21,030 bases of DNA, from NCBI GenBank assembly GCA_034666705.1, contig JAXDLH010000238.1, forward strand, positions 1 to 21,030, written 5' to 3'. Origin of the DNA: JAXDLH01 sp034666705. GTDB lineage: Bacteria > Chloroflexota > UBA6077 > SHYK01. Positions 8,776 to 15,336 of the stretch are shown here, in pieces; within the stretch, counting starts at the first letter, position 1, and every line of letters begins with the position of its first letter. The notes below the pieces were generated by a model, which saw nothing but the letters and a program-made list of their open reading frames with translations, did no database searches and was not told the origin of the DNA. The translations under genes and the position numbers were made by a program.

Positions 8776-10515
8776 CTAGCCGGTGATCGTCCACTCGAAG
8801 ATATTCCACGAATTGGCTGGGTACCAATAGTGCCCTTGCGGCCCTGCGACGGTGCTGCGGACCATCATGATGTCCACCGGGTAGTAGAGCGGCCCCGTGC
8901 CGAGCGTTTTCGACATCCCCCCGTGCAGCGCCAGCGTCGCCTGGCGCCATTCGTCGGGACCACGCGCCCCCAGTACCGTCCGCTGCAGCCGATCGATCTC
9001 TGGATCCGCGAAGCTGCCCCGGTTCTGGCCAGCAAACTGGTTCTGCGCGGTCGGCAGTTGCGACGAGGTCCAGATGAAGTTCTCAGGGACGATCCGATGA
9101 TTCGTGAGGCTCACGCCCGTGAAGCTCGTGCGGTACTGGCCGTCCGCCGCACGATTCGGCGGGATCGCCACAATACGGGAATCCATGCCGACGTCTTGCC
9201 AATTCCGAGCGATGATCGTGGCATCGTTCTGACTTTCGCCTGTCCCCCAGACTTCGATTGCGAACGGTTGACCAGCGCCGTTGACCAATGGCGACCCTGC
9301 CTGCGGACGCCGATAACCAACCTCGGCCATGAGAGCTTCGGCACGCGCCGGGTCGTACGGATACTTGCTGGCGGTCTGATCGACCTCCCGATAGAGGGCA
9401 TCAGTGGGCAGCAGGAATATGTCGGCGACCCCACCGCCAAGCCCTTCGTTCGTGCGGTCCGCGAGACCCTGGCGATCCGTCGCGTACATCAATGCCTGCC
9501 GCACGCGCACGTCGGTGAGCAACGGCTGCACGCTCGGCACGTCGCGGAACTGGAAATCCATATGCTGCAACCGTGAGACCGTCGCTTGCACGGTCCCTGC
9601 GCCGGAGCCAACCCATTGATCCTTGGCGCTAAGGGCGTGGCTCGCCGTAAGCCACGGGAGGCCGCTGACGTCCGTCTCGCCAGCGAGGAGGTTCGCCAGG
9701 ATCGTGTTCCCATCCCCAAAGAAGCGGATGTCGAGGGTGGCGATCTTGGGTGGGCCAAGCACCCAGTCGGTGAACGCCCTGGCGACGACACCGCTGCCAA
9801 GGTTCCACTTTTCGAGGCGGAATGGCCCACTGCCAATGTAGCTCGTCGTCCACTCCGGCCCTTGCATGAAATTTGGTTTGTCGGATAGGTACTTCTCCTC
9901 GAGGAGGTGGCGCGGCAGCGGGTCGAGCTGCTGATACCACAGCGCATTGGCCGCGTAGTACGGCTGTTTCCAGGATATCTCCAGCGTGCGATCGTCCTTC
10001 GCCTCGACACTCGCCATCGAGTTTTCCGGCGTGCGAATGCCCACGGGAACGTCCGGGTCCCGGTAGATCTGAAACGCAAACGCGAAATCGTTGGCGGTGA
10101 GCGGGTGGCCGTCGTGCCACTTGGCGTTGTCGCGAATGTGGTACGTCGTGATCATCGTCCCATCGGCGTTGATCACCCAACTCCCGTTGTCCTGGCTCGG
10201 GATCTCGCTGGCGAGCTGCGGATGGGCGATGCCCGCGGGGTCGAGGTACGTGAGCGCCGAGTTGAACGTCAACGCCATCTCGGCGAGTGCGGTGGATCCG
10301 CCATTGATGAACTTCGGCGCGAGCAGTGGCGGTTCCGCCCCCCATGCGATCCGCAGGGTGCCAGTGGGGCCGGTCGGCGCCGTCGCGGCAGAGCTCGACT
10401 GGGCGCCCGGGGCGCCGGGCGCCCCTGGCGCCGCCGGGCTCGGCGCGCAACTGGCGAGCAGGGTACAGAGCAGGCCGCTGAGTGCAAGAGTACGCCAGGC
10501 ATGGCGATTGTCCAC
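8776..10515 (-). CDS. ABC-type oligopeptide/solute-binding lipoprotein (family 5), copy 1
   Basis: A 579-residue secreted lipoprotein of the DppA/OppA (SBP_bac_5) family that would capture a solute outside the membrane. The signal peptide has a hydrophobic stretch TLALSGLLCTLLASC with lipobox LASC and lipidated C23. A Pro/Ala/Gly-rich linker follows, in which GGCGCC-rich DNA makes short repeats (about 10400-10437). Mature-domain hallmarks include AKWHDGHPLTANDFAFAFQ, DDRTLEISWKQPY, DVRVRQALMYATDR (usual SBP_bac_5 block) and FADPEIDRL. Start is GTG at 10513-10515, with GAGG seven bases upstream. It sits between an alpha/beta hydrolase and a Rieske oxygenase in the same run, with no permease or ATPase gene nearby, so the transported compound may be the pathway substrate rather than a peptide (inference). 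It is clearly paralogous to the protein at 16487-18199 (shared LPSQD, NADGTM, DVRVRQALM). Confidence 0.92.
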   Translation of the reverse strand: MDNRHAWRTLALSGLLCTLLASCAPSPAAPGAPGAPGAQSSSAATAPTGPTGTLRIAWGAEPPLLAPKFINGGSTALAEMALTFNSALTYLDPAGIAHPQLASEIPSQDNGSWVINADGTMITTYHIRDNAKWHDGHPLTANDFAFAFQIYRDPDVPVGIRTPENSMASVEAKDDRTLEISWKQPYYAANALWYQQLDPLPRHLLEEKYLSDKPNFMQGPEWTTSYIGSGPFRLEKWNLGSGVVARAFTDWVLGPPKIATLDIRFFGDGNTILANLLAGETDVSGLPWLTASHALSAKDQWVGSGAGTVQATVSRLQHMDFQFRDVPSVQPLLTDVRVRQALMYATDRQGLADRTNEGLGGGVADIFLLPTDALYREVDQTASKYPYDPARAEALMAEVGYRRPQAGSPLVNGAGQPFAIEVWGTGESQNDATIIARNWQDVGMDSRIVAIPPNRAADGQYRTSFTGVSLTNHRIVPENFIWTSSQLPTAQNQFAGQNRGSFADPEIDRLQRTVLGARGPDEWRQATLALHGGMSKTLGTGPLYYPVDIMMVRSTVAGPQGHYWYPANSWNIFEWTITG

Positions 10516-10618
10516 GGGTGTGCCTCAGGTGCGGTAGAGCGCGGCGCCAGGCCGCAGCAGTGTGTCCGGGCCATCATACAGCGGGCCGATGCCCCTGCCA
10601 AGCTCGATCGACGTGCGC

Positions 10619-11446
10619 TCAGGGCCGACCGCCGCGCAGGAACTCACGGACGGTGGCGAGTGAGCGCTGGGGATGGTCACGCTGGGGCCATTGGCTGCTG
10701 TGGTCGAAGAGGTGCAACTCGGCGCCGGGTATCTTCTCCAGCAGCATGACACTCCGCTCACCGCCATGGTTGTCGTCGAGCCCCCAGAGCAAAAGCACTG
10801 GAATGGTGAGGCGGTGGAGCTCGTCGTAGATTGCGGGCGGGCGGGGCGCACGTTGCCGCGCTTGCAGCGCCTCGAAATTCTTGCCGCTCGTCGCCTCGTA
10901 CATCACGCGTGCCAGGTCGTCCGTGACCGCGGACGAATCGCCGATCGAGCGGGTGAGCCGCTTGCGCGCCTCCTCGATTGACGGCGTGTATTGCGCCCGC
11001 GCTTCCGCACGCTCGCGCCGGGAGTCCTCGGAATCGCTCGGCGCCCCTGGCGAGAGCGTGGCGTTCGCCATGATGATGAGGTGCGACACGCGCGGATCGT
11101 CGAGCCCGATTGTCGAGGCGATGTAGCCGCCGTCCGACGCGGTCCAGAACGCCGCCTGATCGAGGCCCATCGCGTCGAGAAACGCGCGTGTGTGGGCGAT
11201 GCGCGGGCCGATTGAATAGTCAGCCGGATGGTCGCTGCGGCCAAAACCGACCTGATCGAAAGCGTAAACCGTAAAGCCGGCGTCGGCGAGCGGCTCGATC
11301 GTGGCGCCCCAGATGAGCTCGACGCAGGAGCCGGGCGATTGGCCGTGGAGCAGCACGACAGCGGGGCCGCGGCCATAACGCACGTAATACGTGCGGTAGC
11401 CGCCGACCTCGGTGAATTGGCCTTCGAGGCTCAATGACTCTGTCAC
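10619..11446 (-). CDS. Alpha/beta hydrolase paralogue with degenerate catalytic centre
   Basis: A 275-residue alpha/beta-hydrolase fold protein, paralogous along its length to the one at 6495-7310. The oxyanion loop LLHGQSPG (32-39) is intact. The nucleophile elbow reads T102-A-S104-D-G106, where the paralogue has GHSDG; Ser is kept, but the first Gly and the following His are lost. The acid position is kept (D225 in LWGLDDNHGG). The base position is Q252 in FDHSSQW, where the paralogue has H250 in FDQCGHW; codon CAA at 10691-10693 was checked. H249 lies three residues earlier and might substitute, but this is unproven. GTG at 11444-11446 was chosen because family similarity begins there; its GAGG abuts the start codon, so initiation may be weak. 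The open frame runs further upstream to 11557 through repeat sequence. It lies 103 bases upstream of the binding lipoprotein gene. It may be an altered enzyme, a cofactor-free lyase-like protein, or a decaying duplicate. Confidence 0.85.
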   Translation of the reverse strand: MTESLSLEGQFTEVGGYRTYYVRYGRGPAVVLLHGQSPGSCVELIWGATIEPLADAGFTVYAFDQVGFGRSDHPADYSIGPRIAHTRAFLDAMGLDQAAFWTASDGGYIASTIGLDDPRVSHLIIMANATLSPGAPSDSEDSRRERAEARAQYTPSIEEARKRLTRSIGDSSAVTDDLARVMYEATSGKNFEALQARQRAPRPPAIYDELHRLTIPVLLLWGLDDNHGGERSVMLLEKIPGAELHLFDHSSQWPQRDHPQRSLATVREFLRGGRP

Positions 11447-11460
11447 CCTCAGGCCACAAC

Positions 11461-11555
11461 CGAAGGATCCGTAGACTCGCCGCCGCGAATCACGGATCCT
11501 TCGCTTCGCTGCTTTGGAAATGGATTTCCATGTCGCGGAGGCGCCCCGCCGGGGC
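11461..11555. repeat. Mosaic intergenic repeat, copy 2, with three nested palindromes
   Basis: The 178-base gap 11447-11624 holds three hairpins. First, 11461-11472 and 11492-11503 form a 12-base inverted repeat around GGATCC. Second, TGGAAAT and ATTTCCA (11515-11530) flank GG. Third, GCCCC and GGGGC (11543-11555) flank GCC. Positions 11491-11510 are identical to 7415-7434, tying this element to the one at 7378-7435. No gene is seen in the gap. It separates a Rieske gene from the degenerate hydrolase on the same strand. Confidence 0.75.
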
Positions 11556-11624
11556 ATGACGACTCAGGATGGCACGAATGACGGCTTCTCCCACCGCCCG
11601 TTTCGCAAAGCTCACGGGGCAAAC

Positions 11625-12821
11625 TCATACCGAGACGGCGCTCGTGTCGCGACCCGCGGCCGAGTAGTTGTTCCAGAGCGTCGGTGGGCGCACCCACTGC
11701 CGCTGCGGCTTCCCCTCGGCCAGTGCTTGGAGCTCCTGGGCCCAGATCTTCCGGAGCAGGATGATCCCGACGTCGGACCGCCCGAGGTGTTCGGCGTGCG
11801 GCTGACTGGCGATGTCGCCCTGCCCAACTTGCGCGACGTAATCCTGAATATTGACGAGGTCTGGGTAGAGCTCCGGCTTCAGCTCGTGGGGGTCGAGCCG
11901 CCCGGCGAGTACGTCTTCCGCGATCTCACTGGCCGGGCGGGTGACCTTGGCGGCCCGCGCCGCCTGCCGCTCGGCATACTCCTTCGCTGCGTCGCCCGTG
12001 AGCGGCAGCACGTTGATGCCGAAGCGGTAGTAGTGCTGATCGTCGATAGGCACCCGCCACCCGCGCGCATAGCTCCAGAGATCCTGCCCGCCCGGCCGCG
12101 GCGGCGCGCCCCACTCGTGCGCGTTAGGCATGACGAAGTGGCTTGGGCCCTCATAACCCGGCCCCTCCGGGATCGACATCATGCCGTAGGCGGTCTCCTC
12201 CGCGGAGAGCTTCGGCACCCCCCGGCCAAAATGCCAGTGGTTGATCGCCGTATGGCACTGGTCCATCGAATTGTCGAGCTGGGTGAAATAGTTGCCCGGC
12301 CAGATGAGCACACTCACTTCGTGAACGTACTCCGGGTGCTCGAATTCGGCGAGGCGCGGGAATTCCGGTGCCTCCCCGTCCCCCAGATAGGCGAAGACGA
12401 AGCCGAGATATTCGCGCACCGGATAGGCGCGGATCTTGATCCGCTCGCAAAACGGCTCGGGCTCGGCCGGCTGCTCGACGCATTGTCCGTTTCCGTCGTA
12501 GACCCAGCCGTGGTAAAAGCAACGCAGATTGTCGCCTTCGACCCAACCCGTGCTCAACTGGGTACCGCGGTGCGCGCAGCGAAAGGCGACGAGGTGGGCA
12601 TCGCCGGACTCGCCGCGATAGAGCGCGAGATCTTCGCTCATGATCCGGAGCGGGAGGGCGCGTCCGCTTGCCAGGTCCTGGGACCGGTACACCGGCTGCC
12701 AGAAGGAGCGCAGGTAGCGGCCTGCAAGGGTGCCGGGTCCGGTCTTCAAGAAATCCTGAAAGGACACACGCGCGGGGCGCCCGTTCTCCTCTCCAATGGC
12801 TGTCTCATTGATTGCGACCAT
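11625..12821 (-). CDS. Rieske aromatic-ring-hydroxylating oxygenase, alpha subunit (copy 2)
   Basis: A 398-residue paralogue of the oxygenase at 7577-8761. Both share FLKTGPGTLAGRYLR, FWQPVYRSQDLA and MPNAHEWG. The Rieske centre is C82-A-H84 and C101-F-Y-H104 with 16 residues between. The mononuclear iron site is N184-S-M-D187-Q-C-H190-T-A-I-N-H195, with D327 in NIQDY as probable third ligand, so all catalytic residues are present. ATG at 12819-12821 follows GGGAGGA five bases upstream. It begins 15 bases after the stop of the molybdopterin subunit gene, so the two are very likely co-transcribed. The segment 205-225 (SAEETAYGMMSIPEG) differs most from copy 1, in the region that usually lines the substrate pocket, suggesting a different substrate or position of attack. 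No ferredoxin or reductase is nearby. Confidence 0.92.
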   Translation of the reverse strand: MVAINETAIGEENGRPARVSFQDFLKTGPGTLAGRYLRSFWQPVYRSQDLASGRALPLRIMSEDLALYRGESGDAHLVAFRCAHRGTQLSTGWVEGDNLRCFYHGWVYDGNGQCVEQPAEPEPFCERIKIRAYPVREYLGFVFAYLGDGEAPEFPRLAEFEHPEYVHEVSVLIWPGNYFTQLDNSMDQCHTAINHWHFGRGVPKLSAEETAYGMMSIPEGPGYEGPSHFVMPNAHEWGAPPRPGGQDLWSYARGWRVPIDDQHYYRFGINVLPLTGDAAKEYAERQAARAAKVTRPASEIAEDVLAGRLDPHELKPELYPDLVNIQDYVAQVGQGDIASQPHAEHLGRSDVGIILLRKIWAQELQALAEGKPQRQWVRPPTLWNNYSAAGRDTSAVSV

Positions 12822-12836
12822 ACTGGTCCTCCCGTT

Positions 12837-14804
12837 TCAATGGGTCAGGTGAGTCTCGCGCGCGTTGCCCGACGAGGCGGGCATGCGGGCTTCGAGCTCC
12901 CGGAGGATACTCCACACCTTGGATGGCGTGATGGGTATGTCGACGTGACGTACCCCGAGGTGCCAGAGCGCATCCACGACTGCATTGGCGATCGCAACTT
13001 GCGCGCCGACGGAGGGCGACTCGCCCGGGCTGATGCGCTCCGCGGCGCCGTCACCATGCGGGGGCCGCGGCTCGGGCTCCCAATCAGGGCTCTCCGGCGC
13101 TCGCGGGATCGCGTAACTCAGAAGGGTGCTGCTGAGGTTGCCCCCGAACTCGTCGTACACGACCTCCTCATATAGCGCCGGCGCGAAGCCACTCTGGAGT
13201 GGGCCAGCGATCTGGCCCTGCAGAACCAACGGATCGATCTGGTGGCCGATGCCGTGCACGCCGACGAGCCGCCGGATCGTGAGCTCGCCGCTTCCACCGT
13301 CCAGGTCGACGACGCAGATGTGGCTGCCAAACGGGTACTGAGCACTCACCCGGCCCACGCTCGCATTCGGGTCGACCAGACGCGCAGCGAGGATGTTGAA
13401 GAGCCGGGACGGTCCGCCGACGAGCGCTTCGGTGAAGCTGGCCACTCCGATCCCCATCAACTGGCCCGCGGCGCGCCGCTCGGCTTGCTCCCGGCGCAAC
13501 TCGGCGTAACCAATCGCATCCATGGCTTTGCGCAACGTCGCGACGTAATCGTCGCTCTCCCAACGGTAACCAAGCGGCGTAACGTACGAGGCCGGTTCGG
13601 GCGGAATCATGTTCCGCAAGCGCAGCTCCGCCGGGTCGATCCCGAGGTCATGCGCCAGGATGTCGACGAGGCGCTCGATTGCGAACACGGTGTCGGTCAC
13701 ACGCGCCGTCCGGCGATATGCGACGCCGCCTGGCGCGCGATTGGTGTACACCCCTTCGACCTCGAGCAGCGCGTGCTCCAGGCGGTACGGGCCGCTGGAT
13801 ACGGGCAGCAGCTCGGGCGGGATCCGGTGCGGATTGACGCCCACATCGGCGCTGCCCCGATCGGCGACGGTGCGAATGCGCACGGCTCGCATCCGACCGT
13901 CGGCATCGGCGGCGAGCGATCCCATGATCTCATAGCCGCCGGCGAACGATGCCGCCTGCATGTACTCATTGCGCGACTCGATCCATTTGACTGGCCTACC
14001 AGTGGCGAGCGAAGCGGCAACCGCGACGAGGTAGCCGGGGTAGGTGAGGATCTTCCCGCCAGCGCCCCCGCCGATGTCAACAGACACGAACCGGATCTTC
14101 TCTGGATCGATCCCGACGGTGCTGCCGATGAGGCCCAGCACCACGCGCATCCCCTCTGGCGCGTGCGTCGTGACCCAGATCGTGAGCTCGCCGGTTGCTG
14201 AGTCCCAACTGGCTACGCAGCCGCAGCTCTCGATGGCGGAGGTGTGCACGCGCGGAATGTGCATCTGCTGCGCGACGAGTACGGCGGCCTTGGCGAAGTC
14301 ATCCTCGGTCCCATCGCGGTCGCCCGCCTGCCAGCGCCAGACCAGGTTCGTCCGCTCGGATCGGTCCGGGCGCACGAGCGGTGCGTCCGCGTCGAGCGCC
14401 TGCAACGGATCGGCCACGCCAGGCAGTGGGTCGTACTCTACCTCGACCGCCGCCGCCGCGTCCGCCGCCGCATAGCGGTCACTCGCCACGACGCCGACGA
14501 CCTCCTGGCCCTGGAAGCTGACCTCATCAATCGGCAGCACCGGTCGCCGATCGCCGGCAAGCGTCGGCATCCACGCCAAGCCTTGCCGCGCAAGATCCGA
14601 CCCCGTGATGACTGCGACGACCCCCGGCAAGCGAAGCGCCGCGGCGGTCTCGATGCCCACAATGCGCGCATGCGGCAACGGACTGCGTACCAATTGAAGG
14701 TAGAGCATGCCGGGCAACTCGACGTCGTCGATGAATTGCCCGCGCCCTCGCACGATCAAGCTCGGGTCACCGGACTGCCGGAAGCGCGGCTCGGCCTCAA
14801 CCAT
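12837..14804 (-). CDS. Xanthine dehydrogenase/CoxL-family molybdopterin subunit, internally shortened
   Basis: A 655-residue homologue of the large subunit of molybdenum hydroxylases, which hydroxylate N-heterocycles, aldehydes or CO using water. N-terminal domain: GRGQFIDDVELPGMLYLQLVRSP starts at residue 20, and VSFQGQEVVGVVASDR spans 95-110. MoCo domain 1 includes GGGAGGK (245-251; usually GGGFGGK) and the active-site loop AYRRTAR (362-368; CoxL form II has AYxGAGR). MoCo domain 2 is incomplete. From MGIGVASFTE (450-459) the protein passes through ILAARLVDPN (471-480) directly to YPFGSHICVVDLD (490-502). The roughly 130-residue stretch with GQGH and SRS motifs that binds the cofactor in relatives is missing. 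The C-terminal block keeps GE (594-595), the usual catalytic Glu position, then IANAVVDAL. The family is usually 750-800 residues. ATG at 14802-14804 overlaps the stop of the [2Fe-2S] subunit by 8 bases, implying translational coupling. The frame is intact, so the shortening is in-frame. Function is uncertain. Confidence 0.88.
   Translation of the reverse strand: MVEAEPRFRQSGDPSLIVRGRGQFIDDVELPGMLYLQLVRSPLPHARIVGIETAAALRLPGVVAVITGSDLARQGLAWMPTLAGDRRPVLPIDEVSFQGQEVVGVVASDRYAAADAAAAVEVEYDPLPGVADPLQALDADAPLVRPDRSERTNLVWRWQAGDRDGTEDDFAKAAVLVAQQMHIPRVHTSAIESCGCVASWDSATGELTIWVTTHAPEGMRVVLGLIGSTVGIDPEKIRFVSVDIGGGAGGKILTYPGYLVAVAASLATGRPVKWIESRNEYMQAASFAGGYEIMGSLAADADGRMRAVRIRTVADRGSADVGVNPHRIPPELLPVSSGPYRLEHALLEVEGVYTNRAPGGVAYRRTARVTDTVFAIERLVDILAHDLGIDPAELRLRNMIPPEPASYVTPLGYRWESDDYVATLRKAMDAIGYAELRREQAERRAAGQLMGIGVASFTEALVGGPSRLFNILAARLVDPNASVGRVSAQYPFGSHICVVDLDGGSGELTIRRLVGVHGIGHQIDPLVLQGQIAGPLQSGFAPALYEEVVYDEFGGNLSSTLLSYAIPRAPESPDWEPEPRPPHGDGAAERISPGESPSVGAQVAIANAVVDALWHLGVRHVDIPITPSKVWSILRELEARMPASSGNARETHLTH
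14797..14804 (-). promoter_or_regulatory. Stop-start overlap coupling the two molybdenum-hydroxylase subunits
   Basis: The ATG of the large subunit lies inside the last codons of the [2Fe-2S] subunit (AATGGTTGA). This 8-base overlap decides the large-subunit start over the longer open frame reaching 14930 and predicts coupled, balanced translation. Confidence 0.7.
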
Positions 14805-15336
14805 TGGCAGCGCCTTCGCCTGCCGCCCCGGCGGCGCGACGGACCGCGTGGACGATCGCCGAGTAGCCGGTGCAGCGGCAGAGATTGCCGGCGATCGCGT
14901 GGCGGATCTCTTCATCGGTCGGATCGTCATTGCGCAGGAGCAGTGCGCGGGCGCTCATCAGCATGCCCGGCGTGCAGTAGCCGCAGTCGAGCGCCTCCTC
15001 GTCGAGAAACGCCGCCTGCAGCGGATGAACCCCGCCCTCCCTCGACAACCCCTCGACGGTCAGCACCTGGCAGCTATCGGCCTGCACCGCGAGTACCGTG
15101 CATGACTTGACCGCCGCACCGTCGAGCAGGACGGTGCAGGCACCGCAACTGCTCGTGTCGCACCCGATGTGGGTGCCGGTGAGGTGCAACTCGTCGCGAA
15201 GCAGATGGACGAGCAGCAGCCGTGGCTCGACCTCAGACTCATGCAGGTCGCCGTTCACCGTAACGCGGATCGTTATATGACCCGGGGCTTGCGGCAGAGC
15301 GCTTCGCTCCGCGTCAAGCACCCGAGGCCTGCTCAT
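14797..15336 (-). CDS. [2Fe-2S] subunit of molybdenum hydroxylase (CoxS/XdhC-like small subunit)
   Basis: A 179-residue electron-transfer subunit with two [2Fe-2S] clusters that carries electrons from the molybdopterin centre. The plant-type ferredoxin domain holds C59, C64, C67 and C79 (GCDTSSCGACTVLLDG). The helical domain holds C118 and C121 (CGYCTPGM) and C153 and C155 (CRCTGY). All eight ligands are present. Length is normal once the first 20 residues, which look unconserved, are allowed for. ATG at 15334-15336 overlaps the end of the VOC gene by 23 bases. An in-frame GTG at 15319-15321 is an alternative, and neither has an obvious Shine-Dalgarno. It is followed immediately by the molybdopterin subunit. 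No FAD-containing medium subunit is in the window, so the complex would have only two subunits, as in isoquinoline 1-oxidoreductase, or recruit one encoded elsewhere. Confidence 0.93.
   Translation of the reverse strand: MSRPRVLDAERSALPQAPGHITIRVTVNGDLHESEVEPRLLLVHLLRDELHLTGTHIGCDTSSCGACTVLLDGAAVKSCTVLAVQADSCQVLTVEGLSREGGVHPLQAAFLDEEALDCGYCTPGMLMSARALLLRNDDPTDEEIRHAIAGNLCRCTGYSAIVHAVRRAAGAAGEGAANG

Noticed and set aside
10400..10437. GGCGCC-rich short repeats
   Set aside because: They encode the Ala-Pro-Gly linker after the lipobox of the binding protein. Low-complexity linkers are normal there.
11514..13175. Plus-strand open frame of 553 codons
   Set aside because: It runs antisense across the Rieske gene and the end of the molybdopterin subunit and through the repeat-bearing gap. 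It has no recognisable family features.
14004..14014. Further partial matches to the GAGCGAAGCG repeat core (also near 6480 and 15300)
   Set aside because: Only 10-12 bases match, within or at the edges of coding sequence, without inverted partners. Chance is a sufficient explanation.
13242..14201. Plus-strand open frame of 319 codons
   Set aside because: It is antisense to the molybdopterin subunit and has no motifs. I considered whether it explained the shortened subunit, but it does not restore the missing block.
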